In this document: positions 1 to 7,414 of the stretch, one piece after another
How positions within the stretch are numbered: the first letter of the stretch is position 1
Layout: the number at the start of each line of letters is the position of its first letter
Source of the DNA: Muribaculaceae bacterium
GTDB lineage: Bacteria; Bacteroidota; Bacteroidia; Bacteroidales; Muribaculaceae
DNA length: 26,128 nt
Assembly (NCBI GenBank): GCA_029052265.1
Contig: JAIDJJ010000307.1
Span: 1-26,128 of the forward strand
Reading direction: 5' to 3'
Notes under the pieces: generated by a model
Seen by the model: the letters and a program-made list of their open reading frames with translations, nothing else
Databases searched by the model: none
Told to the model about the DNA's origin: nothing
Made by a program: the position numbers and the translations under genes

Positions 1-1
1 C

Positions 2-241
2 TCGGGGGCGCGGAGAGGGGTATAACCTACAGATGTAAAGGCTGAGGGGAGATGGACGCGGACCGGCACATTGAGTTCGACACATGCGCTTGTGGAAAGA
101 TTTCCGGAAGGAGACTGTTGGGTGATACTGACAAACAGCGGGGTATGGACCGGGCATCATTTCTCACATGATCTGGAAAGGCTTGTCGCCAGACTCCGGA
201 GCCGTTATGGAGATTCTATGCCGGAGCGAAATCTATGGTAA
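2..241 (+). pseudogene. C-terminal remnant of a serine hydrolase (beta-lactamase family), interrupted by a stop
   Basis: The reading frame that starts at base 2 has a TAA at 23-25 and is then open for 71 codons to TAA at 239-241. The open part reads like the end of a class C beta-lactamase-type serine hydrolase: a W-x-R-T-G-T element (the family's H/R-x-G-x KTG-like box), then a segment with EGDCWVILTNSGVWTG, then a charged C-terminal helix. No ATG lies in frame before base 218, so it cannot be a complete gene. Either the gene upstream carries an in-frame nonsense codon or frameshift, or bases 1-25 belong to something else. The window starts too late to decide. The family call rests on pattern memory only. 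Confidence 0.5.
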
Positions 242-264
242 ATTTGAAAATAATTGCTAAAATA

Positions 265-296
265 TTTGGCTGTTTCAAAAAAAATGGCTAATTTTG
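265..296 (+). promoter_or_regulatory. Bacteroidota-type promoter of tRNA-Pro
   Basis: TTTG at 265-268, a 20-nt gap, then TAATTTTG at 289-296 match the TTTG / TAnnTTTG consensus of the Bacteroidota primary sigma factor. The tRNA begins 17 bases after the -7 box. Confidence 0.75.
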
Positions 297-312
297 CAGT
301 CGCTTAGGCAAT

Positions 313-386
313 CGGGGTGTAGCACAGTTGGTTAGCGCGCTACGTTCGGGACGTAGAGGTCGGGCGTTCGAGTCGCCTCACCCCGA
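313..386 (+). tRNA. tRNA-Pro (anticodon CGG)
   Basis: A full cloverleaf can be drawn. The acceptor stem CGGGGTG (313-319) pairs with CACCCCG (379-385), with discriminator A at 386. The anticodon arm is CTACG-TTCGGGA-CGTAG, giving anticodon CGG, which reads the proline codon CCG. The T arm is GGGCG-TTCGAGT-CGCCT. The 3' CCA is not encoded (ACAA follows). A promoter lies directly upstream and an intrinsic terminator six bases downstream, so this is a single-gene transcription unit. Confidence 0.95.
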
Positions 387-391
387 CAAGG

Positions 392-420
392 TCCGCAGGC
401 ATTTCGCCGGCGGATTTTTT
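392..420 (+). terminator. Intrinsic terminator of tRNA-Pro
   Basis: TCCGC (392-396) pairs with GCGGA (410-414), with an inner GGC/GCC pairing, followed by six T. It starts six bases after the tRNA. Confidence 0.9.
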
Positions 421-442
421 ATAAAGTGGAAAAATTTGGCTG

Positions 443-473
443 CTTGCAACCACTTGAAAAAATGCTAAAACTG
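443..473 (+). promoter_or_regulatory. Possible metK promoter
   Basis: CTTG at 443-446, a 19-nt gap and TAAAACTG at 466-473 form an imperfect match to the Bacteroidota consensus (two mismatches in the -7 box). It would place the transcript start near 480, just before the structured leader. Confidence 0.3.
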
Positions 474-488
474 CACATTTGGGAAATA

Positions 489-570
489 CTTTTCCGTACG
501 TTCCGCGTAGGGAAAGAAAAGCAGAGCATTTGGAAGCGGGCGCACGCCTTGCCTTGATGTTCTGCTTTTC
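489..570 (+). promoter_or_regulatory. Structured 5' leader of metK (two consecutive hairpins)
   Basis: Hairpin one pairs CTTTTCC (489-495) with GGGAAAG (510-516), with an inner TACG/CGTA helix. Hairpin two pairs 516-528 with 558-570 over 13 base pairs (one G-T) and has a further internal helix. A T-rich stretch (TTATTT) follows at 571-576. This resembles a cis-regulatory leader with an attenuator-like second stem. I do not recognise SAM-I, SAM-II or another named SAM riboswitch core in it. The pairing is seen in the sequence; the regulatory role is inferred. Confidence 0.5.
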
Positions 571-615
571 TTATTTGGGGAAATATTCATTGAAAAACTA
601 AAAAAATATAACAAT

Positions 616-1938
616 ATGAGCTATTTATTTACATCGGAATCAGTTTCTGAAGGTCATCCCGACAAGGTGGCTGACCAGATAAGCGATACTCTTCTTGACG
701 AATTTCTTGCCCGTGATCCTGAAAGTCATGTGGCTATAGAGACAATGTGTACCACAGGTCAGGTGATAGTTGCCGGGGAAGTCAGCAGCGACGCGTATGT
801 GGATATCCATTCAAGTGTGCGCGATCTTATAAAATCTATCGGATATAACCGTGGCGCTTATCGTTTCGACGGAGATTCGCTCGGCATATTGTCGTCGATC
901 CATGAGCAGAGCTGCGATATCAACCGTGGAGTCAGCCGTGGCGACCGTATGGAGCAAGGCGCCGGCGACCAGGGTATGATGTTCGGGTATGCAGTAGACG
1001 AGACTTCAAATTATATGCCATTGACACTCGATCTTTCTCACATGATTCTTAGAGAACTTGCAGAATTGAGGAAGGAAGGTAAAGAAATGAGCTATTATCG
1101 TAAAGGTAAACTCAAGACTTATCTGCGCCCTGACGCAAAAAGCCAGGTGACGGTGGAATATGATGAAGACCGGAATCCTTTGCGGGTACATACCATAGTT
1201 GTGTCCACCTCTCATGATGAATTTATATTGCCGCTTGACGAGACAGAACAGGCTCAGGTGAGGGCGGATGAGGAGATGCTTGCGCGAATCCGGGAAGATG
1301 TGGAGAAAGTGCTGCTTCCAAGAGTGCTGGAGAAGTTGCCAGAGAATGTGCGTGCATTGTTTGACGATCGCCTGATTCTTCATGTCAATCCGACCGGAAA
1401 ATTTGTACTCGGAGGCCCGCATGCAGACACCGGTCTGACCGGAAGAAAAATAATCGTGGATACATACGGAGGAAGGGGTGCGCACGGAGGGGGCGCGTTC
1501 TCCGGCAAGGATCCTTCCAAGGTAGACCGGTCGGCGGCTTATGCCTGCCGTTATATAGCGAAGAACATGGTTGCCGCCGGAGTCGCGAAAGAGATGCTTG
1601 TGCAGGTGAGCTATGCAATAGGAGTGGCAGCCCCGGTGAATATATTTGTCAACACATATGGCACGTCTCGTCCGGGCATTTCCGATGAGGCGATAGCGGT
1701 AAAGATCGGGGAGATGTTTGATCTTCGTCCCGGTGCGATAGAGGAGATGCTTAAGCTCCGCAATCCTATATATCGTGAGACAGCCGCCTACGGGCACATG
1801 GGCAGAGAGCCCCGGACAGTTAAAAAGACCTTCCGTTCGCGTTATGACGGAGTGCCGGTGGAGAAAGAAGTGGAACTGTTTACGTGGGAGAAGACCGACC
1901 GTACAGACGAGATCCGATCTGCGTTCGGAATAGCCTGA
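616..1938 (+). CDS. metK: S-adenosylmethionine synthase
   Basis: MetK makes S-adenosylmethionine from methionine and ATP, releasing phosphate and pyrophosphate, and is the cell's source of methyl donor. The 440-residue protein has the N-terminal signature with GHPDK (residues 13-17), the GAGDQG box (115-120) and the glycine-rich P-loop-like GGGAFSGKDPSK segment (291-302) with its metal- and phosphate-binding Asp and Lys residues. It is longer than the roughly 384 residues of the E. coli enzyme, mainly through an insertion around residues 150-240; such longer forms are usual in Bacteroidota as far as I recall. The ATG at 616 follows an A-rich stretch, and the protein starts at the usual place before the TSESVSEGHPDK motif. 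It seems to be monocistronic, with a structured leader upstream and a new promoter before the next gene. Confidence 0.98.
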   Translation: MSYLFTSESVSEGHPDKVADQISDTLLDEFLARDPESHVAIETMCTTGQVIVAGEVSSDAYVDIHSSVRDLIKSIGYNRGAYRFDGDSLGILSSIHEQSCDINRGVSRGDRMEQGAGDQGMMFGYAVDETSNYMPLTLDLSHMILRELAELRKEGKEMSYYRKGKLKTYLRPDAKSQVTVEYDEDRNPLRVHTIVVSTSHDEFILPLDETEQAQVRADEEMLARIREDVEKVLLPRVLEKLPENVRALFDDRLILHVNPTGKFVLGGPHADTGLTGRKIIVDTYGGRGAHGGGAFSGKDPSKVDRSAAYACRYIAKNMVAAGVAKEMLVQVSYAIGVAAPVNIFVNTYGTSRPGISDEAIAVKIGEMFDLRPGAIEEMLKLRNPIYRETAAYGHMGREPRTVKKTFRSRYDGVPVEKEVELFTWEKTDRTDEIRSAFGIA

Positions 1939-2003
1939 GGATGGCATGAGGATGACACCGGGAACATGATTATTTGAAAAATAATTAATAAATGTGTATT
2001 AAA

Positions 2004-2035
2004 ATTGGGGAATTGAGCCAAAAGTGTTATCTTTG
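2004..2035 (+). promoter_or_regulatory. Promoter of the PpiD-like gene
   Basis: ATTG at 2004-2007, a 20-nt gap and a perfect TATCTTTG at 2028-2035. It predicts a start near 2042 and an untranslated leader of about 98 nt. Confidence 0.7.
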
Positions 2036-2049
2036 CGTGCTCAAAGTCC

Positions 2050-2091
2050 CCGGGCTCAGGCATGTTTTCCGAAAAGCATGCCTGATTCCGG
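2050..2091 (+). promoter_or_regulatory. Strong hairpin in the 5' UTR of the PpiD-like gene
   Basis: TCAGGCATG (2056-2064) pairs perfectly with CATGCCTGA (2077-2085). The stem is extended inward by TTTT/AAAA and, across a small internal loop, outward by CCGG/CCGG. It lies within about 10 nt of the predicted transcript start. No T-run follows, so it is not an intrinsic terminator. It may be an RNA-stabilising or regulatory 5' structure. Confidence 0.5.
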
Positions 2092-2139
2092 TTGTTTCCA
2101 TAAGAATTAATCAAACACAAACATCAGCTATACCATAGA

Positions 2140-4272
2140 ATGGCAACATTAGAGAAAATCAGAAGCAAGTCGGTGCTATTGCTTGTTGTGATAGGCGTCG
2201 CGCTGCTTGCCTTCATTATCGGTGATGCGATCACCAACAGCCGGAATCTCTTCGGCGACCACACAACAGTGGCTAAAATCGGCGGAGAAAAGATAGATTA
2301 TACGGAATACATCCGTAAGCGTGAGGAACTCAACAACCGTTTTGAGCAGGCACGCCGTCAGAATCCGGCACAATTCGCCAATTTCGATAACCAGATGATT
2401 TCCCAAATGGCTCTTGATGAGCTCGTGGGAGAAAAGCTTCTTGACGAAGCCGTGGATAATGCAGGGATCCAGACCTCTCCCGAGCAGCTCCGCTTCTATG
2501 TGTTGGAGAATCCGGTGAATCCTTCAATACAGACTATTATCCAGCAGCTCAACGCATCCGGCCTGAGCGTATCCACTCCCCAGCAGGCGTATGAGATTAT
2601 TTTCAATCCCAAGCGCAACGGTCTCACCGATTCTCAGATGGAGCCGTTCCAGAGAGCCTGGATCGCCATGGAGCAGGAGACTCGCGAGATGGTAAGACGT
2701 CAGACCTATCAGAAATTGCTTTATGGTCTCGTAAAGGCAAATGATCTTGACAAGAAAGCTCTTTACAATGATTATGTGTCGACAAGCAATGTCGATATCG
2801 CATTTCATCCCTATGGTCAGCTTGATCCTGCCAAGTATCCGGTGGATGACGCAGCCCTGAAAGCTGAATATGACAAGGATAAGAACCAGTTCAAAGTTGA
2901 TGAGGTGACAAAGGATATCGCGTTTGTCGCAGTCAATATCTCTCCGTCGGCAGCCGACAGGGAGGCAGCCCGCAAGCTTGCGGAGAAAACTGTTGCCGAA
3001 CTTCGTGATTCGTCAGCTCAGATCAGCAAAGAACTTAAGAGAGAGGGTATCGTGGTGTCGCATAAGGAATTGCGCGCCAAAGATCTTCCAGTGGGTCAGG
3101 TTAAAGAATACGTACTCTCGGCTTCGGCAGATTCTGTGAAGCTTATTTCAGAGAATATCAAAGGGTTCACTATTGTAAAGATGGGACGCCGTTCACAGGT
3201 GGTGGATTCTATCCAGCTCAATCTCGTGCAGGTGGTCGGTGCCGAGCTTCCGAAGAAAGTTCTCGCAAGCCTTAACTCAGGTCTTTCTGTAGACTCTGTC
3301 TCAAGCCGCTTTGGTGTAGACAGTGTCATGGCACAGAAAGCTCAGTGGATTCCGTTGTTCACAGCCCAGGGCCGCACAGGTGCACTTGAATCCGGTCAGC
3401 TTGATTCGCTGCTGAATGCAGGTGGCAAATATATTTCACTGATGACTTCGCCTCAGGGTGCTGTGCTTGCACAGGTTTCAAAAAGAAACGCTCCTGTAGA
3501 AGTGTATTCTTATGAAGAAGTCAATTATGATCTCAAACCCAGCACCAAGACTATCAACGACGAGCGTGCCAAGCTTGAGAAATTCCTTGAGGAAAATACA
3601 TCAGCCAAGGCGTTCTCGGAGAATGCCGCCAAGTCAGGATATTCCGTTCAGGATCTCAGCCTGTCCACTTCTTCAGTGGCGGTTCCCCGTGTGGCAGGAA
3701 TGCAGAGCTATTATCCCGACAGCCGCCAGGTGGTGCGTTGGGTCATGATCGACGGCAAGCCGGGCGAGGTTAGCCATATCTATGAATCGAAAGATGCCCT
3801 GACTCCCGCACTTTATGCTGCCGCTGTGGTAAACGAGTATGAGGATTATGCACCCCTTTCAAACGGTCAGGTGAGCGCATATGTCACAGACAAGGCACGC
3901 CGTTCGAAAGCAGGCGACGAGCTTATCAAGGAATATCAGCCTAAGGCGGGCACAATCGAATCAGCCGCAGCTGCCATGGGAGTTGAGGAGCAGAATGCCC
4001 CGACCTTCAGATTCGGAAGAAACATGCAGGTGCGCGACGCTTCTGTCATGGGACAGATAGCAGGTAGCCAGCCCGGCAAGGTAGTTCTTGTTAAGGGAGA
4101 TAACGGAGTCTATGCATATCAGGTGAAGAGCAACGGGAAAGAGGATTTCCCCTACAGCGACGCCCAGTATGAGCAGCAATACTTCCAGCTTATCAATCCT
4201 AATGTAGGGGAGATGCTGAAAGGCAGCCGGAAATTTAAGAACAGTCTTTATAAATTCGAGGCAGGCGATTGA
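2140..4272 (+). CDS. ppiD: PpiD/SurA-like periplasmic peptidyl-prolyl isomerase or foldase
   Basis: This 710-residue protein has the layout of PpiD-type foldases. There is a short cytoplasmic N-terminus, one hydrophobic segment at about residues 13-28 (VLLLVVIGVALLAFIIGDAI) that should anchor it in the inner membrane, then a SurA_N-like chaperone region (about 40-260, with a GEKIDYTEYIRKREELNNRF-type start), and parvulin-related and C-terminal substrate-binding regions. It probably helps outer-membrane and secreted proteins fold as they leave the Sec channel. The family is long and diverse, and I cannot confirm by eye which parvulin domains keep activity. The ATG at 2140 puts the membrane anchor right at the N-terminus. 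Its own promoter and a strong leader hairpin lie upstream, and a stable hairpin follows the stop. Confidence 0.88.
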   Translation: MATLEKIRSKSVLLLVVIGVALLAFIIGDAITNSRNLFGDHTTVAKIGGEKIDYTEYIRKREELNNRFEQARRQNPAQFANFDNQMISQMALDELVGEKLLDEAVDNAGIQTSPEQLRFYVLENPVNPSIQTIIQQLNASGLSVSTPQQAYEIIFNPKRNGLTDSQMEPFQRAWIAMEQETREMVRRQTYQKLLYGLVKANDLDKKALYNDYVSTSNVDIAFHPYGQLDPAKYPVDDAALKAEYDKDKNQFKVDEVTKDIAFVAVNISPSAADREAARKLAEKTVAELRDSSAQISKELKREGIVVSHKELRAKDLPVGQVKEYVLSASADSVKLISENIKGFTIVKMGRRSQVVDSIQLNLVQVVGAELPKKVLASLNSGLSVDSVSSRFGVDSVMAQKAQWIPLFTAQGRTGALESGQLDSLLNAGGKYISLMTSPQGAVLAQVSKRNAPVEVYSYEEVNYDLKPSTKTINDERAKLEKFLEENTSAKAFSENAAKSGYSVQDLSLSTSSVAVPRVAGMQSYYPDSRQVVRWVMIDGKPGEVSHIYESKDALTPALYAAAVVNEYEDYAPLSNGQVSAYVTDKARRSKAGDELIKEYQPKAGTIESAAAAMGVEEQNAPTFRFGRNMQVRDASVMGQIAGSQPGKVVLVKGDNGVYAYQVKSNGKEDFPYSDAQYEQQYFQLINPNVGEMLKGSRKFKNSLYKFEAGD

Positions 4273-4306
4273 ATGCCGTAGTCCTTCGGATATAAATAAC
4301 ATTGCG

Positions 4307-4344
4307 AAGGGTCATCGCCGTTTCCGGGGATGACCCTTTGTGTT
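4307..4344 (+). terminator. Likely terminator after the PpiD-like gene
   Basis: AAGGGTCATC (4307-4316) pairs with GATGACCCTT (4329-4338), a perfect 10-bp stem, followed by the only moderately T-rich TGTGTT. Confidence 0.6.
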
Positions 4345-4386
4345 AAGACCCGGTTTCTATGACCCGGTCTCATAATATAAGATAAT

Positions 4387-5439
4387 ATGGAACATAATCC
4401 ACAGCTCCCGGCGTTGATCGGGATGACGCTTGACCAGCTTACTAAAGTTGTGCTTTCCGGCGGTATGCCCAAGTTCGTGGGGAAGCAGCTTGCAGAATGG
4501 TTATATAAAAAAAAGGTGACAAGTTTTGAAGAAATGGTCAATATCTCTAAGAAAAACAGGGAATGGCTTTCGGATAACTATGTCATAGGACGGGAGGCTC
4601 CGGAATCACGGCAGAAATCATCAGACGGCACCGTGAAATATCTTTTCAATGTCGGCTCAGGCAGAAACATAGAAAGTGTGTATATCCCTGACAGGGACAG
4701 AGCCACACTTTGTGTGTCTTCACAGGCAGGATGTAAGATGAATTGTTATTTCTGTGCCACGGGGCGTCTCGGTTTTAAAGCCAACCTCACGCCGGCACAG
4801 ATCATCAATCAGATATTAAGCATACCACCGGTTCCCCGGAACGGGGAGACTCCCGCCACAGAATTGACGAATGTGGTATTTATGGGAATGGGAGAGCCGC
4901 TTGACAATCTGGATGCCGTATTGCCGGTGATAGAAATAATGACCGCATCCTGGGGAATGGCATGGAGCCCGAAGAGGATTACAGTGTCGACTGTCGGGAA
5001 ATTGCCCCAGTTGAAAGATCTCCTTGACCGCACACAGGTGCATGTGGCAATAAGCGTACATACCGCAGATCCGGTGGAAAGGGAGCAACTGATGCCCGCG
5101 CAGAAAGCGTTTCCGATCGGGAATGTCATGAAGCTTCTTTCAGGTTATGATTTCAGCCATCAGAGAAGACTGTCGCTGGAGTATATAATGTGGAGGGGTG
5201 TCAATGATGACATTGCCCATGCCGATCTGCTTGTCAGGATGACGCGTGGTCTCGACTGTCGTGTCAACCTTATACGTTTCCACGCTATTCCGGGAGTCGA
5301 ACTCAGACCGAGCAGCGACGAACGTATGTTGATGTTCAGGAATTACTTAAATTCAAAAGGGGTGACAGCTACAATACGCAGTTCGCGCGGGGAGGATATA
5401 ATGGCGGCGTGCGGAATGCTTGCCGGGAAGAAGCAGTGA
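4387..5439 (+). CDS. rlmN: 23S rRNA A2503 (and tRNA A37) C2-methyltransferase RlmN
   Basis: RlmN is a radical-SAM enzyme that methylates C2 of adenosine 2503 in 23S rRNA and of A37 in some tRNAs. The 350-residue protein shows the radical-SAM cluster motif C116-x3-C120-x2-C123 within CKMNCYFCATGRLGF, the GMGEPLDN box, and the C-terminal GEDIMAACG motif whose cysteine (C342) corresponds to the methyl-carrying cysteine. It therefore looks catalytically complete. The length fits the family. The usual assignment against the Cfr resistance enzyme is RlmN, because this is a chromosomal housekeeping setting and the N-terminal helical accessory domain is typical. It sits between two transcription units. 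No good promoter is evident in the 42 bases before it after the upstream hairpin, so partial read-through from the PpiD-like gene is possible. Confidence 0.96.
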   Translation: MEHNPQLPALIGMTLDQLTKVVLSGGMPKFVGKQLAEWLYKKKVTSFEEMVNISKKNREWLSDNYVIGREAPESRQKSSDGTVKYLFNVGSGRNIESVYIPDRDRATLCVSSQAGCKMNCYFCATGRLGFKANLTPAQIINQILSIPPVPRNGETPATELTNVVFMGMGEPLDNLDAVLPVIEIMTASWGMAWSPKRITVSTVGKLPQLKDLLDRTQVHVAISVHTADPVEREQLMPAQKAFPIGNVMKLLSGYDFSHQRRLSLEYIMWRGVNDDIAHADLLVRMTRGLDCRVNLIRFHAIPGVELRPSSDERMLMFRNYLNSKGVTATIRSSRGEDIMAACGMLAGKKQ

Positions 5440-5482
5440 CGCGCCCCGAATTAAAAAGGGTTATGCTCCCGAAATATGAAGA

Positions 5483-5513
5483 TTCGGAAAATGGAAAAAA
5501 ATTCGTAATTTTG
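5483..5513 (+). promoter_or_regulatory. Promoter of the pdxA - inositol lipid operon
   Basis: TTCG at 5483-5486, a 19-nt gap and a perfect TAATTTTG at 5506-5513. Transcription would begin near 5520, giving a very short leader of about 14 nt before the pdxA ATG. Confidence 0.7.
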
Positions 5514-5533
5514 GGGAACTAAAACAAAAATCA

Positions 5534-6679
5534 ATGGCACGACCAATAAGAGTGGGTATTTCCCACGGAGATATAAATGGCGTGGGCTATGAGGTTATAC
5601 TCAAGGCTCTTGCCGACGAGACAATGACAGAACTTTGTACGCCGGTCATTTTCGGTTATCATTCGGTAGCGGAAAAAGCCCGTCGCAGGTTTGGTCTTGA
5701 TGATATGCGCCTGTATAAGGCAGGAAATGCCTCTCAGGCTGCAGCCGGCAGAATAAATGTGGTGGATGTCTCTTCGTCCGCACCGGAGATATTGCCGGGT
5801 GAGCCTACGGAAGAGTCCGGCAAGTCGGCAGTCGCTGCTCTGGAGATGTCGGCTGAAGCGCTGGAGGCAGGCGACATAGACGTTTTGGTCACCGCTCCTA
5901 TATCAAAAGAGGCGGTTCAGAGCGAAACGTTCCGTTATCCGGGACATACAGAATATCTTGAGGCAAGGATCGGTCATGGAGCCAAATCACGTATGATTCT
6001 TTTTAATGATAGTGTAAGGGTGGCTCTGGTGACTACGCATCTCCCTATCTCCAAAGTGGCGGCAGCCATTACAAGGGAAAATGTAGAGGCGGCGATAATA
6101 TCGCTTTCTGATTCACTCAAGAAGGATTATGCGGTGCCTCGGCCTTGTATCGGTGTATTGTCGCTTAATCCGCACGCCGGCGACGGAGGTTTACTTGGCA
6201 CAGAGGAGAAAGATATTATCATGCCCGCAATAGAGGCATGCAGGGAAAAGGGTATACTTTCTTTCGGTCCATTTGCCGCCGACGGATTTTTCGGGATGGG
6301 AGACTACCGGCATTTTGATGGAATCGTGGCTATGTATCATGACCAGGGACTTGCCCCGTTCAAGACTATTGCAGGGGAAAGTGGCGTGAATTTTACCGCA
6401 GGATTGCCTTATGTAAGGACATCGCCTGATCATGGGACTGCGTTCGGTATCGCCTGGAAAGATCAGGCTGACCCCACATCCATGCGAGAGGCTATCTATG
6501 CGGCGATAGATATTTTCCGTAACCGTATAAGATTTGAAGAGGCTTCGTCAGATCCATTAAAAAAATATGTGACGGAAAGACCCGAACGTGGTGACCGTCC
6601 TGACCGGCAGCCCAAAAAAGAAAAAGCGGAGAAGCCGCTTTCAGAAGAAGAAAATCTTAACGAACAAACTGCAGAATAA
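5534..6679 (+). CDS. pdxA: 4-hydroxythreonine-4-phosphate dehydrogenase PdxA
   Basis: PdxA oxidises 4-phosphohydroxy-threonine with NAD in the DXP-dependent pathway to pyridoxal phosphate. The metal-binding histidines of the family are present: H169 (TTHLP), H213 (NPHAGDGG) and H269 (YHDQGLAPFK). So are the PDHGTAF motif near residue 300 and the N-terminal GDINGVGYE segment. At 381 residues it exceeds the usual 330-340 because of a very charged, lysine- and glutamate-rich tail after about residue 345, which looks disordered. The stop codon shares one base with the ATG of the next gene (TAATG), implying translational coupling to the inositol-lipid genes. Whether the tail is functional or simply carries the coupling is unknown. 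Confidence 0.95.
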   Translation: MARPIRVGISHGDINGVGYEVILKALADETMTELCTPVIFGYHSVAEKARRRFGLDDMRLYKAGNASQAAAGRINVVDVSSSAPEILPGEPTEESGKSAVAALEMSAEALEAGDIDVLVTAPISKEAVQSETFRYPGHTEYLEARIGHGAKSRMILFNDSVRVALVTTHLPISKVAAAITRENVEAAIISLSDSLKKDYAVPRPCIGVLSLNPHAGDGGLLGTEEKDIIMPAIEACREKGILSFGPFAADGFFGMGDYRHFDGIVAMYHDQGLAPFKTIAGESGVNFTAGLPYVRTSPDHGTAFGIAWKDQADPTSMREAIYAAIDIFRNRIRFEEASSDPLKKYVTERPERGDRPDRQPKKEKAEKPLSEEENLNEQTAE

Positions 6680-7395
6680 TGAATTTTGGAATAATAGCTG
6701 CCGGACAGGGTTCCCGTCTGGTACAGGAGGGTGTGGGCTTCCCAAAACCTCTTGTAAGGATCGACGGCAAGCCGATGATAGGCAGGCTGATAGATATTTT
6801 TGTGAAATGTGGAGCGGAATCCATAAGCGTCATTGTCAATGAGGAAATGACAGAAGTGGCAGATTTCTTGCGAAAGCTGGGTCAAGATTTGCCGTGCGGG
6901 TTCAACCTCCTGGTGAAAACCACCCCCACTTCCATGCATAGTTTCTATGAGCTGTCAAGTCTCATGGAAGGGAAGGGGCGGTTTGTAATCACAACTGTAG
7001 ACACAATATTCCGAGAGGAAGATTTTGAAAAATATATAAAAGCATACAGTGAGGCGTCGCCGGAAGTGGACGGCATGATGGCGGTGACGGGATTTATTGA
7101 TGACGAAAAGCCTCTCTATGTAGCCACTGATCCGGATAACCGCATCACCGGTTTCCTTGACAATATGGAAGAGGGGGTGAAGTATGTGAGCGGCGGGATC
7201 TATGGACTTTCCGGGAGCGCGGTTCCGGTCTTGAAAAAATGTATTGACGATGGGATAGGACGCATGCGCAATTATCAGCGGGCACTTGTGGCGGCAGGAC
7301 TTTATCTGAAGGCATACGACATGAACAAGATTGTCGACGTAGATCACGCTTCCGACATAGCTTCGGCAGAGGCGTTCGTGAGGGGAGAGGATTAA
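6679..7395 (+). CDS. Sugar/inositol-phosphate nucleotidyltransferase (NTP_transferase family)
   Basis: The 238-residue protein begins with the nucleotidyltransferase signature G-I-I-A-A-G-Q-G-S-R (residues 4-13) followed by F-P-K-P-L (21-25), which bind the NTP triphosphate. VDTIF-type and G-G-I-Y-G-L segments follow further on. The family joins NTP with a sugar- or alcohol-phosphate. Its neighbours are a CDP-alcohol phosphatidyltransferase and inositol-phosphate synthase, so the most economical role is a CTP:inositol-phosphate cytidylyltransferase making CDP-inositol. That would be analogous to the IPCT enzymes of archaea and thermophiles that act with a CDP-alcohol transferase. The substrate is inferred from context; a sugar-phosphate or phosphocholine substrate cannot be excluded by eye. 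It overlaps pdxA by one base and is followed 19 bases later by the ATP-grasp gene. Confidence 0.8.
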   Translation: MNFGIIAAGQGSRLVQEGVGFPKPLVRIDGKPMIGRLIDIFVKCGAESISVIVNEEMTEVADFLRKLGQDLPCGFNLLVKTTPTSMHSFYELSSLMEGKGRFVITTVDTIFREEDFEKYIKAYSEASPEVDGMMAVTGFIDDEKPLYVATDPDNRITGFLDNMEEGVKYVSGGIYGLSGSAVPVLKKCIDDGIGRMRNYQRALVAAGLYLKAYDMNKIVDVDHASDIASAEAFVRGED

Positions 7396-7414
7396 AAAGA
7401 AACATAACTGACCT

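Noticed and set aside
435..480. Resemblance of the segment before metK to a SAM-II riboswitch (GCTTGCAA and GCTAAAA elements)
   Set aside because: The required pseudoknot pairings cannot be drawn, and the spacing does not fit.
1006..1947. 313-codon open frame on the minus strand inside metK
   Set aside because: It lies fully opposite a certain metK gene, has a cysteine- and histidine-rich composition typical of an antisense shadow, and shows no motif.
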